From the NCBI GenBank assembly GCA_958477305.1, contig CAUEFI010000010.1, forward strand, positions 1-64,000: a stretch of 64,000 nucleotides of DNA. The letters run 5' to 3'. Position 1 is the first letter of the stretch. Each line of letters begins with the position of its first letter. This document shows, one piece after another, positions 31,006 to 40,800 of the stretch. The notes under the pieces were generated by a model. The model searched no databases and was not told where the DNA came from. It worked only from the letters and a program-made list of their open reading frames with translations. The translations under genes were made by a program, and so were the position numbers. This stretch comes from HGM12998 sp900756495 (lineage in GTDB: Bacteria > Bacillota > Clostridia > Oscillospirales > Oscillospiraceae).

Positions 31006-33057
31006 TTATTCCGTCTCCAGCCCCAGGTAAAACCGGCTCCCAGGCTCGCCGGCAAAGACGATCCATCCATTCTCCGGCAGAGTAACGGCAGTATCCCCGA
31101 ATGCAGGATACCCTCCCACGGCCTGGCCGCTCTGGTCGTAAACATAAAACGCCCCGTATTCCGGCAGTTTCACCGTCAGCGTCTTTCCCCCGGCAGTACC
31201 CGTCTGATACCAACGGGCAAAGCCGTCGGCCTGAATGGTTGTGTAGGCCCCCGCCCCTGCATAGAGCGGTACGGCGGCGGCGGACTCCACATAGAGAGCG
31301 CCCATACCAGCCAGATATTCCCGCCCGTCCTCCGTATAGCAGGTCAAATCGGTACAGTCCCGCCCGGCAGTACCAGGGATCTGTACCGCCGACTCCAGCT
31401 TGTCCGTGCCGGCCACCCGCATCGAAAGGATATAACCATCCTCTGGAGCAATGAGGCTGGTTCCGGGAATTGAGAAGGCGTAGACCTGAGAGGTATACCG
31501 CTCGTTAAGCAGCAGGTACAGCTTTCCGGCCCGGGCCGCCCAGGCGGAGGCCACATTCTCGTCAATGGGGTTGTCCGGGAGCTTCTGGAGGAAATAACTG
31601 GAGGTATACAGGTTTCCCAGGCCGGGGAGTTCAGTCACGCCCTGCTGCCAAAGATAGATCTGCTCTCCCTCCTGCACAAAGCGCAGCGAAACCGTCCTGC
31701 CGGCATCATAAAATGCACCGTCGCTGCAGTAGGTAAAGGTTTGCTCCGGCAGTCCGTAAAGGGGATGATAGGTCAGGGTAAGCGTGCCGTCAGCAGTCAG
31801 TGATACGGCGGCGTCCATACTGCTGGATCCATAGTGCCCGGCCCAGGCCTCCACTTGTGCCGCAGTGAGTGCTGCACGCTCCGGCGCTGCGGCCATCCCT
31901 TCCAACATGATCGGTGTGTAGCCCCGCTCCTCCAGCACCGCAGCAAGAATCGTTTCCGCCGCACTCTGGTTGTAAATGCTGGAGCCGCCGGAGGAGACCA
32001 CTGCGCAAGAGAGCTTCTGCTCGGGCAACACCACCAGAGAAGCATGATAGAGCTGAGTGTCGCCTCCTTTGGCCAGCGCCATGGTCACTCCCTCATAGGT
32101 CATGAGGTCCGGTGCCTCCACCGCGTCCCAGCCCAAGCCGTAGGACAGACTGTCCGCCCCTTCGGCAGGCCAGAGCCCGTTCTTATATTCCGGAGCGGTC
32201 ATGGCGGCGCGGGAATCTTCTTTCAGCAGCACGCCTCCGGTGAGCGCCCCGCCGAAGGAGGCCAAGTCGGAGGCAGTGGCATAGATACCTCCGGTACCAA
32301 TGGCAGTCACCGTCTCCGCCGGCAGAGCCTCAGTGCTGTCGCCCAGGTAGGTTTTGGCCAGTCTGCTCTGATCAAATTCATCTCCGGGGACATAGGTGTC
32401 CTCCAGCGCGGCAGGCGTCAGCAGGTGCTCATGAATATAGGCTCCGAAGTCCTGACCGGAAATCTGCTCCACCAGGATCTGTGCCAGGGTAAAGCCGTCA
32501 TTGCAGTAGACACTGTAGGCCCCTGGATCGGCCTTGAGGCGCTGCTCCGCCAAGGCGGGCAGCAGACCGTCTACCGCCGTTCGGTCGTCCCCGTCCCCAA
32601 AGAGAAAGGCGCTGGACAATGTGGATCCCATCAGCCCCGAGGAGTGGTTGAGCAGCATCCGTACCGTGATGTCCCTGTACCGCTCGTCAGCCATCTTAAA
32701 ATCGGGCAGATAGTCGGTTACCGGTTTATCCAGTTCTACCTTTCCCGCCTCTGCAAGCTGGAGCACTGCCACAGTCGTATAGAGCTTGCTTACCGATCCG
32801 ATCCCGTAGAGAATGTCTGTTGAAAGTATCCGGTTTTCGCTGCGGGAGTAATTTCCCAGAGCTCCGCTCGCGGTAATCTCCCCGTCTTCCCAAAGGGCAT
32901 ATTGGATGCTTACCGCTCCTCCATACTGTCCTGCAACCTGAATGGCCTGATCTCCAACTGCGGCGGCCGTCTTTTCCCCGGCCAGCACGGGAGTAGCCAG
33001 GCCGGCAGCCAGCACCCCGGCGAGCAGCAGGGCAGCCCATCTTTTTTTCAAATTCAT
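31006..33057 (-). CDS. Secreted serine hydrolase (beta-lactamase class C/penicillin-binding-like)
   Basis: 683 residues. N-terminal signal peptide (KKRWAALLLAGVLAAGLATPVLAGEK, cleavage after ALA). The hydrolase domain has SxxK as SVSK in GIGSVSKLYTTVAVLQL (near residue 105), the YxN motif as YCN in YSVYCNDGFTLAQ (near residue 185) and a KGG-type third motif in ALAKGGDTQLYH. About 290 further residues form beta-rich C-terminal parts with no anchoring motif I can see. Members act on D-amino acid peptides, esters or cell-wall peptides outside the cell; the substrate here is unknown. AAGGAGA supports the ATG. Confidence 0.85.
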   Translation of the reverse strand: MNLKKRWAALLLAGVLAAGLATPVLAGEKTAAAVGDQAIQVAGQYGGAVSIQYALWEDGEITASGALGNYSRSENRILSTDILYGIGSVSKLYTTVAVLQLAEAGKVELDKPVTDYLPDFKMADERYRDITVRMLLNHSSGLMGSTLSSAFLFGDGDDRTAVDGLLPALAEQRLKADPGAYSVYCNDGFTLAQILVEQISGQDFGAYIHEHLLTPAALEDTYVPGDEFDQSRLAKTYLGDSTEALPAETVTAIGTGGIYATASDLASFGGALTGGVLLKEDSRAAMTAPEYKNGLWPAEGADSLSYGLGWDAVEAPDLMTYEGVTMALAKGGDTQLYHASLVVLPEQKLSCAVVSSGGSSIYNQSAAETILAAVLEERGYTPIMLEGMAAAPERAALTAAQVEAWAGHYGSSSMDAAVSLTADGTLTLTYHPLYGLPEQTFTYCSDGAFYDAGRTVSLRFVQEGEQIYLWQQGVTELPGLGNLYTSSYFLQKLPDNPIDENVASAWAARAGKLYLLLNERYTSQVYAFSIPGTSLIAPEDGYILSMRVAGTDKLESAVQIPGTAGRDCTDLTCYTEDGREYLAGMGALYVESAAAVPLYAGAGAYTTIQADGFARWYQTGTAGGKTLTVKLPEYGAFYVYDQSGQAVGGYPAFGDTAVTLPENGWIVFAGEPGSRFYLGLETE

Positions 33058-33108
33058 AAATATATCTCTCCTTTCGCAGGTATCATATGCCCTCCACCTG
33101 GTAAAAAG

Positions 33109-34314
33109 TCAAGCCCTTTTCTTTTCCATTCGTGCAAAGAGAGCTCCCAACGCCCGCTCCCTCTCCGTATCAGGAGCCGTAAAATCCAAAATCGTCACAT
33201 CGGCATTCGGATGGATGCGCTCTACGGCCTCCAGCGCATCCCGCCCAATCCTCTGTGGCCCCAGGCATCCCTCGGCGCAGGGTACGGCCACCGTGTCGTA
33301 GCCCGCCGCCAGGGCATCCAGCACGTCGGCCCCCAGATACCAGGCATCGTCCACCCGTATGTTGTCCAGTTCCCGATCCGCCCGAGCCTTGACCTCATCG
33401 TAGTATGAGGGGTGATCCAGCCCGGCATCCGCCGCCAGGTCCAGCAGCTCCCGCTGGAGCTTTTCGGCATAATCCCGCACCATGCCGCAGGCATTTTTCA
33501 GCGCCCGGCTGCCGCTGCGGGCGAACTGGCCGCTCAACGAATCCACCACGCAGATTCCATATCCCACAAAGCCGGAGAGCCACACCTTGCAGCCATGGCT
33601 CCAAAGAGTACGGAGTAAATCCCGGTTTCCGATGGAACAGTACTTCAGATAGGGCTCCCCCGCTAGCGCCACCTTCACCACCGGCCGGCTGGTCCGGGGC
33701 AGGGCTGCGAAGCTCTTCAGAATTTCCTGATAGCAGGTGCGGCGGTGGGTGCCGGAGCAGGTCTTCCCGGCGGCAATCTGGGGGCCCAGAGCGTGGACCC
33801 ACCGCCGGTGCAGCGCCTCAGCGGCCCCCGGCTCTGCCTCCGCCGGGGCAGCGTCCATCAGGCAGAGCTGAAGCATGTCTCCCAGCAGGATGGCGGACAG
33901 GGCCTTCCGGACCAGTCCCGGCGTCAGCGACAGGCCCGAAAAAAACTGCCTCTCCCGCACGTTAAGGGCCAGTACCGGCACATAGGGAAACCCGGCATCC
34001 TCCAGGGACATCTCGATGGGGCGGAAATGGTTCTCCCCCGCACACCCCGCACCGGCGGGGGGCAGCAGAAACGCAGAACGCCTGGGGTTCTCACAAATGC
34101 CCGTCTCCAGCGCTGTGAGCATTTGCCCAACCATCCGGGACACTGGATAGCAGGCACAGTTTCGCGGACACCTCTCCTCCACCGGCCCACCGCTCAGCAC
34201 ACGGACCTGATAGCCCTCTCCCCGAAGCGCATGCCGGATCAGGGGAAAGTGGTGGTCCAACATGGCAGGAAGATACAGCGTATGCGTGCCGCGCATCTCT
34301 TTCGTAAATTCCAT
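33109..34314 (-). CDS. Acyl-CoA dehydratase activase-related protein (DUF2229)
   Basis: 401 residues from the ATG at 34314. The pattern THTLYLPAMLDHHFPLIRHALRGEGYQVRVLSG, CPRNCACYPVSRMVGQMLTALETG, then RRTCYQEILKSFAALP and VVKVALAGEPYLKYC resembles the DUF2229 domain that follows the activase domain in large BcrAD/BadFG-type proteins, here standing alone. It contains clustered cysteines near residue 50 that may bind an iron-sulfur cluster. No activase partner is adjacent; the closest in the window is at 1.7 kb. Its real function is unknown. Confidence 0.7.
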   Translation of the reverse strand: MEFTKEMRGTHTLYLPAMLDHHFPLIRHALRGEGYQVRVLSGGPVEERCPRNCACYPVSRMVGQMLTALETGICENPRRSAFLLPPAGAGCAGENHFRPIEMSLEDAGFPYVPVLALNVRERQFFSGLSLTPGLVRKALSAILLGDMLQLCLMDAAPAEAEPGAAEALHRRWVHALGPQIAAGKTCSGTHRRTCYQEILKSFAALPRTSRPVVKVALAGEPYLKYCSIGNRDLLRTLWSHGCKVWLSGFVGYGICVVDSLSGQFARSGSRALKNACGMVRDYAEKLQRELLDLAADAGLDHPSYYDEVKARADRELDNIRVDDAWYLGADVLDALAAGYDTVAVPCAEGCLGPQRIGRDALEAVERIHPNADVTILDFTAPDTERERALGALFARMEKKRA

Positions 34315-34397
34315 TGTGACCCTGCCTTTCCTTTCTATTGGGAAATAACACCGGCCGCATAGAACAGGGACGGACGGGCAGCCGGTCAGACACGGCT

Positions 34398-35423
34398 CTA
34401 AAGCAGTCCCAGCAGCCGCTGTACCACCAGCGAAACTGCCGCCACAGCGATCCAGCAGCACAGCCCCAGTGAAATAGGACGCAGGCCGTTTTTAAAGAGG
34501 CTCTTCACGTTGGTATTAAGCCCAATCCCAGCCATAGCTACCATGATGCCAAACTTGCCCAGCCAGTTGAGCGCCCCCATCAGAGCCGTGGGAAAGATTC
34601 CAGTCGAGTTCAGGACGACCGCCACCAGGAAGCCGATGACAAACCATGGGAAGATGCGCTTGAGCGAAAAGCTGTTCTCCTCCGCTCCTCCCGCACACTT
34701 AACCCGGGTGGTCCTCCAAAATGCAAGCACCAGCGTAATCGGAATAATCATCAGCGTGCGGGTCAGCTTCACAATGGTGGCAAAATCTCCTGCTGCGTCG
34801 GAAAATGCATAGCCTGCCGCCACCACGGAAGAGGTGTCGTTTATGGCTGTACCCGCCCACATCCCGAAGCCCTGATCGGTCATTCCAAATGCCCGCCCCA
34901 TCGCTGGGAAGAGGAAAACCGCCAGGATGTTGAAGAGAAAGATCGTAGAGATGGAATAGGCCACCTCCCGGTCGTCGGCATCAATGACGGGTGCGGTTGC
35001 CGCAATGGCTGAGCCGCCGCAGATAGAGGTCCCCACTCCGATCAGTATGGCGGTATTGCCCGCCACCTTCAGAGCTCTGCCCGCAAAATAGGCCGTGACC
35101 AGTGAAACTGCAATCGTGCAGAGCATCACAGCCAGAGACTGACTTCCCGTCCGCAGTACTGCTCCGATATTCAGACCGAACCCAATGAATATGATGGAAT
35201 ACTGCAGTATCTTCTTTCCGGAGAATTTGATCCCCGCCTCAAAGCACGCTGGCCTTTTCCAGAATGCCAGAACCATCCCAATCAGGATGGCAAACACAGG
35301 TCCCCCAACAAGCTTGCCTACCGTTGGAATATACTCCCCCATCGCCCATGCGGCAAAGCCAACTCCCACACAGAGGATCAGACCTGACAGGGGGCGCTCC
35401 TGCCGCACCGCCATTTTTTCCAC
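34398..35423 (-). CDS. YeiH family putative sulfate exporter (UPF0324)
   Basis: 341 residues with about ten hydrophobic segments. Family marks: GPVFAILIGMVLAFWKRP, KFSGKKILQYSIIFIGFGLN, GVGTSICGGSAIAATAPVI and GMWAGTAINDTSSVVAAGYAFSDAAGDFATIVKLTRTLMI. Start is a GTG at 35423 with AAGGAGTG nine bases upstream; the ATG three codons later is too far from it. Proposed anion export, often linked with sulfur or C2-sulfonate metabolism. Divergent from the NuoEF complex operon. Confidence 0.88.
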   Translation of the reverse strand: MEKMAVRQERPLSGLILCVGVGFAAWAMGEYIPTVGKLVGGPVFAILIGMVLAFWKRPACFEAGIKFSGKKILQYSIIFIGFGLNIGAVLRTGSQSLAVMLCTIAVSLVTAYFAGRALKVAGNTAILIGVGTSICGGSAIAATAPVIDADDREVAYSISTIFLFNILAVFLFPAMGRAFGMTDQGFGMWAGTAINDTSSVVAAGYAFSDAAGDFATIVKLTRTLMIIPITLVLAFWRTTRVKCAGGAEENSFSLKRIFPWFVIGFLVAVVLNSTGIFPTALMGALNWLGKFGIMVAMAGIGLNTNVKSLFKNGLRPISLGLCCWIAVAAVSLVVQRLLGLL

Positions 35424-35504
35424 TGTCTAACACACTCCTTGCTTTTTCTTCTTTTTATCATATCAGCTTTCCAAAGGCTTGTAAACCGTCCCGCCAGTTC
35501 CCAC

Positions 35505-35533
35505 TTGAACACGCCCCGCAACTCTGGTATACT
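35505..35533 (+). promoter_or_regulatory. Promoter of the first NuoEF/NfnB operon
   Basis: TTGAAC (35505-35510), 17-base spacer, TATACT (35528-35533), 69 bases before the first start codon. Confidence 0.82.
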
Positions 35534-35601
35534 GAATGCGTTGTATACAATTTATTTTTATCCAGCCGGACGCGGCTGGAACAAACAGGGAGGGAATTAT
35601 C

Positions 35602-36129
35602 ATGCCGAGTAAAGGGACCTGCTGCTGCGGGCATGGCAATGAGACACAGTTTTCGGCGCTGGCCCCCGTGCTGGAACAGTACGGAAACGTGCCTGGAAGT
35701 CTGATTACCATCCTGCAAACCGCCCAGGACATCTATGGATACTTATCCACAGATGCCATCCACTACATTGCCGAGCGCACTGGGATCCAGCCCGCCAAAA
35801 TTTATGGTGTGGCCACATTCTATACCCAGTTCCGCCTCAAGCCCATCGGCAAGCACCTCATCATGCTCTGTAAAGGAACCGCTTGTCATGTCAACGGCGC
35901 CGACAGTATTGAAGAGGCCATTACCGAGGAGCTGGGCATCTGCGACGGCGAGACCACCGGGGACGGCCTGTTCACGTTGAACAACGTGGCCTGTCTGGGC
36001 TGTTGCAGCTTGGCCCCCGTCATGATGATTCGCACCGCCGACGGCGACGAGACCTACGGGAATCTGACCAAGGACAAGGTCAAAGCCATCCTGCGGGATA
36101 TTCGTGCAAAGGAGGGGGAGCCGGTATGA
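35602..36129 (+). CDS. NuoE-like [2Fe-2S] subunit of NAD-linked complex 1
   Basis: 175 residues from the ATG at 35602 (AGGGAGGGA upstream). Thioredoxin-like [2Fe-2S] fold: CKGTACHVNGADSIEEAI and NNVACLGCCSLAPVMMI hold the four ligand cysteines. The N-terminal helical part QTAQDIYGYLSTDAIHYIAERTGI is typical of NuoE/HndA/HydC. In soluble complexes this subunit passes electrons from the NuoF flavin. The stop overlaps the NuoF start (ATGA). A cysteine-rich start (TCCCGHG) is unusual. Confidence 0.92.
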   Translation: MPSKGTCCCGHGNETQFSALAPVLEQYGNVPGSLITILQTAQDIYGYLSTDAIHYIAERTGIQPAKIYGVATFYTQFRLKPIGKHLIMLCKGTACHVNGADSIEEAITEELGICDGETTGDGLFTLNNVACLGCCSLAPVMMIRTADGDETYGNLTKDKVKAILRDIRAKEGEPV

Positions 36130-37880
36130 AAGTTGTAGTCGGACAGGGCAGCTGCGGCGTAGCCACCGGCGCCCGGAAGACCTCGGACGAATTTGTCCGT
36201 GTCCTTGCGGAAAAGGGCATACATAACGTAGAGGTGGATTTGACGGGCTGTGTAGGTACCTGTTATCTGGAGCCCATTGTGGACATATACGGAGACAGCG
36301 GCGAACTTCAGGCCAGATATGTGCGGGTTCAGCCCGATAAAGTGTCCGAAATCGTAGAGGGTCACCTCATAGGCGGCAAGGTGGTGGATGCCCTCGCCAT
36401 TTCGGATGAGGATCGCCGTTTTGTCGCCCAGCAGGAGCGCATTGTACTGCGCAACTGCGGCGTGATTAACCCGGAGCATATTGAGGAATACATCGCCAGC
36501 GGCGGTTATGAGGCCGCGAAGAACGTTGTTACTTCTATGACCCAGGATGAGGTCATCGCTGAGCTGAAGATCTCCGGTCTCAGGGGCCGGGGGGGCGCAG
36601 GCTTCCCCACCTGGTTCAAATGGAATGCCGCCAAGCAGAACCAGGCCGACCAGAAATATATGGTGTGCAATGCCGACGAGGGCGACCCCGGCGCCTTTAT
36701 GGATCGCTCGGTACTGGAGGGAGATCCCCACAGCGTACTGGAGGGCATGCTCATCGGCGGCTATGCCATCGGCGCCAGCCAGGGCGTCATCTATGTCCGG
36801 GCCGAGTACCCTCTGGCTATCAAGCGCCTGGAGATCGCCATGGCTCAGGCCCGGGAGCGGGGCTTTCTGGGCTCCAATCTCTTCGGCACCTCCTTCAGCT
36901 TTGACATTCGCATCAAGGCGGGTGCCGGCGCCTTTGTCTGCGGCGAGGAGACGGCTCTCATCGCCTCCCTGGAGGGAGAGCGCGGCATGCCCCGCCTGAA
37001 ACCCCCCTTCCCCGCCGCCCGGGGCTACTGGCAGAAACCCACCAATATCAACAACGTGGAGACCTTTGCCAATGTGCCCTGGATCTTTCTCCATGGCGGG
37101 GCAGCTTTCGCCGCCATTGGCACGGAGAAGAGTGCGGGCACCAAGGTCTTTGCCCTGGCCGGCAAAATCAAAAAGGGCGGCTTGGTGGAGGTCCCCATGG
37201 GGCTGCCCATCAAGGACATCATCTTCGGTATTGGCGGCGGTATCAAAAATGACAAGGCGTTCAAGGCAGTCCAGATGGGCGGCCCCTCCGGCGGCTGTAT
37301 CCCAGCGGAGCTGGCCGACACCACAGTGGACTACGAGTCCATTCCCAGAACAGGGGCCATCGTGGGCTCCGGCGGCATGATCGTCATGGATGAGGACACC
37401 TGTATGGTGGATATGGCCCGTTTCTTCCTGGACTTTACCCGGAAGGAATCCTGCGGCAAGTGCAACTACTGCCGCATCGGCACCAAGCGGATGCTGGAGA
37501 TCCTGGAGCGCATCACCCGTGGCGAGGGCAGAGACGGCGACATTGAACTGCTGGAGGAGTTGGCCGGCAAAATCAAGGACGGTTCCATGTGCGGTCTGGG
37601 CCAGACTGCACCCAACCCGGTCCTCACCACCCTGCGCTACTTCCGAAACGAGTATGAGGACCATATCTATCATAAGAAGTGTACCGCCCACTCCTGCAAG
37701 GCCCTGATCCGCTACGAGATCACCGACTCCTGCAAGGGGTGCACCCTCTGCGCCAGGAACTGCCCTGTCGGGGCCATTACCGGCAGCATAAAGGAGCGCC
37801 ATGCCATTGATCAGGAGAAGTGCATCAAGTGCGGCAAATGTATGGACTCCTGCAAATTTGCCGCCATCGTAAAGGACTGA
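36126..37880 (+). CDS. NuoF-like NADH-binding flavoprotein subunit with ferredoxin tail
   Basis: 584 residues. Order: N-terminal thioredoxin-like [2Fe-2S] domain (GQGSCGVATGA ... TGCVGTCYLEP), NuoF core with FMN/NADH motifs GLRGRGGAGFPTWFKW and NADEGDPGAFMDRS, SLBB fold, the [4Fe-4S] site ESCGKCNYCRIGTKRMLE, and a C-terminal 2[4Fe-4S] ferredoxin (CKGCTLCARNCPVGA, CIKCGKCMDSCKFAAI). This is the HydB/HndC arrangement of electron-bifurcating enzymes, where NADH meets the flavin. It is encoded between NuoE and an NfnB/NuoG fusion. Confidence 0.93.
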   Translation: MKVVVGQGSCGVATGARKTSDEFVRVLAEKGIHNVEVDLTGCVGTCYLEPIVDIYGDSGELQARYVRVQPDKVSEIVEGHLIGGKVVDALAISDEDRRFVAQQERIVLRNCGVINPEHIEEYIASGGYEAAKNVVTSMTQDEVIAELKISGLRGRGGAGFPTWFKWNAAKQNQADQKYMVCNADEGDPGAFMDRSVLEGDPHSVLEGMLIGGYAIGASQGVIYVRAEYPLAIKRLEIAMAQARERGFLGSNLFGTSFSFDIRIKAGAGAFVCGEETALIASLEGERGMPRLKPPFPAARGYWQKPTNINNVETFANVPWIFLHGGAAFAAIGTEKSAGTKVFALAGKIKKGGLVEVPMGLPIKDIIFGIGGGIKNDKAFKAVQMGGPSGGCIPAELADTTVDYESIPRTGAIVGSGGMIVMDEDTCMVDMARFFLDFTRKESCGKCNYCRIGTKRMLEILERITRGEGRDGDIELLEELAGKIKDGSMCGLGQTAPNPVLTTLRYFRNEYEDHIYHKKCTAHSCKALIRYEITDSCKGCTLCARNCPVGAITGSIKERHAIDQEKCIKCGKCMDSCKFAAIVKD

Positions 37881-37896
37881 TGGGAGGGAAAGGGCT

Positions 37897-40800
37897 ATGA
37901 AACAGTACAGACTGAATATTGACGGCAGAGAGGTGCTGGGCCTGCCCGGCCAGACCATTCTGGAGGTGGCCCGGGAGAACGGCATTTTCATCCCCACCCT
38001 CTGCTACGATGAGCGCACCAACATCTATGGGGCCTGCGGCCTGTGCGTGGTGGAGGTGGAGGGCAACCCTAAGCTGGTAAAGGCCTGCGCCACCGAGATT
38101 GCCCCCAATATGGTGGTGCGCACCGCCACGGAGCGGGTAAAAGAATCCCGCAAGACCAACCTGGAGCTGCTGCTCTCCAACCATGTGGGCGACTGCCGCC
38201 CCCCCTGCGTACTCAACTGTCCCGCCGGGACCGACTGCCAAGGCTATGTGGGCCTTATCGCCAACGGTCAGTTTGACGAGGCGCTGAAGTTGATCAAAGA
38301 GCGCATCCCCCTGCCAGGCTCCATCGGCCGGGTGTGTCCCCATCCCTGCGAGGACCACTGCCGCCGGGCTCTGGTGGACGAGCCCATCTCCATCGCCTGG
38401 CTCAAGCGCTTTGCCGCTGACTGGGACCTGTCCGGGGAGGATTCCTTCCTCCCCGACATCGCCCCCGAGACCGGCAAGAGCGTCGCCATCATCGGCGGCG
38501 GCCCCTACGGCCTGTCCGCCGCCTACTTCCTGCGCCAGATGGGCCACGCCGTGACCATCTACGAGGCCATGCCCAAGCTGGGCGGCATGCTGCGCTATGG
38601 CATTCCCGAGTACCGGCTCCCCAAATCGGTGGTGGACGAGGAGATTGCCACCATTGAGCGTATGGGGGTGGAGCTGGTCCCTAATACCAGAATCGGCGTG
38701 GATATCTCCTTCGACGCCCTGCGTAAAAACTTTGACGCCGTCCTGATAGGCGTGGGCGCTTGGGTGTCCACCGGCACCGGATGCCCCGGCGAGGACCTGC
38801 CCGGCGTTATCGGCGGCATCGACTTTCTCCGCCGCGTTGTGCGCAACGAGCCCATTTCCCTGGGAAAGCGGGTGGCCATTGTGGGCGGCGGCAACACCGC
38901 CATGGACGCCTGCCGCACCGCCGTACGTCTGGGGGCTGAGGCGGTCTACAACGTCTATCGCCGCACCAAGGATGAGATGCCTGCCGACCGCCTCGAAATC
39001 GAGGAGGCCGAGGAGGAGGGCGTCGTCTTTAAGAATCTGGCCAACCCCCTGGAGATCCGCGCCGGGGCCGGCGGCCGGGTGAGTGAGATGGTGCTCCAGG
39101 TCATGGAGCTGGGCGAGCCGGATGCGAGCGGCCGCCGGGCTCCCCGCCCGGTGGAGGGCAAGACCGAGACGCTGGCTGTGGACACCGTTATCCTGGCCAT
39201 TGGACAGAAGGTAGACGCCTCCGGCCTGCCCGGCCTGGAGCTCACCCGCAAGGGCGGTGTGGTCTACGACAAAACGACCTTCCGCACCTCCCTGCCCGGC
39301 GTTTTCTGCGGCGGCGACTGCGGTAACGACAAGATCTCCATCGCCGTAGAGTCCATCGGAGACGCCCGGAAGAGCAGCTATGTCATCGATGCATGGCTGC
39401 GGGGTGAGGAGATCGCCTATGAGCGGCCCTACGTGGTGGAGCGGCATGACATCACCGAAAAGACCTTTGAGGACCGGGAACGCCAGTGCCGCCCCAAGAT
39501 GGAGCAGCTCGGTCCCGAGGCGCGAAAGGACAGCTTTACCGAAGTGGTGGCCGGGTTCACTCCCGAGCAGGCCATGGCCGACGCCCAGCGCTGCCTGGAG
39601 TGCGGCTGCCACGACTACTTCGAGTGCAAGCTGGTGAACTATGCCAACCAGTACCACGTCCAGCCCGACCGCCTCTCCGGCGACATCAACAAAGTGGACT
39701 ACCACGACGACCACCCCTTCATCCTCCGCGATCCCAACAAGTGCATCCTCTGTGGGCTGTGCGTCCGGGTGTGCGACGAGGTCATGGGGGTAGGCGCTCT
39801 GGGACTGGTCCACCGGGGCTTTGACACCGTTGTTAAGCCCGCCCTGGAGACCCCCCTGGCCGAAACCAACTGCATCTCCTGCGGCCAGTGCGTCAGCGTC
39901 TGCCCCACCGGTGCTCTGGGTGAACGGCTCTCTCTCCGGAAAAGCGTCCCTCTGGAGACCTCGTGCACGGATACCACCTGCTCCTTCTGTTCTGTGGGCT
40001 GCTCCATGCATTTGGAGACCGGGGCCGGAATGCTTATCAAGGCCGTCCCTGACAAAGAGGGGCCTGTGAACAAAGGACTTCTGTGTGCCAAGGGCCGCTT
40101 CGGGTTTGACTGCGCCGAGCTGGAGGACCGGCTTCTCTCCCCCATGGTGAGAAACGGCGGCGCGCTGGAGGAGAGCGACTACCAGGAGGCCGCCGTCCGG
40201 TGCGCCAAGGGTCTGGAGGCTGTGGCCGTGCGGCACGGCAAGGAATCGGTGGCCGTCTCCGTCTCCGCCCGCCTCACCAACGAGGAGGCCTTTGTAATCA
40301 AACAGCTGGCAGATAGCATGGGAGCCAAAGTCCTGTGCTTCGATCACCGTAAGAGCGGACTGAAGCGGGTCCTGGGCTTCGACGCCTCGCCTAATACCAT
40401 CGGCGAGCTGCTCTCCACCGAGGTAATTCTGGCCGTGGGCTTTACCGCCTCCGCCTCGGTGCTGCGGATAAAGCTGAAGCAGGCCGCTGAAAACGGGGCT
40501 AAAATTGTGCTTATCAACCCCGAGGGCTTGGAGCAGGACCTGCCCTTCCTCTATAGATCCATCAGCGTGAAAAACGACCTCTCTTTCCTGAAGGAGCTGG
40601 CCAGAGCCCTGCTGGATCTGGGCAAGACCTCCAATGCCGAGGGCTTCGGCACCTTTGTGAAGGACCTGGAGGGAGTCGCGCCCTCCGACGCGGCCCGGGA
40701 GACGGCCGCCCTCTATGCCGGGGCCAAAAAGGCCATGATTCTCTTCCAGCAGAACCTGCTCTCCATCGACGCCGCCACCCTGCTGGGCGAGCTGGCCGTC

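Noticed and set aside
36054..37997. 647-codon minus-strand frame under the NuoF gene
   Set aside because: Antisense shadow of a highly biased coding strand; crosses two gene boundaries.
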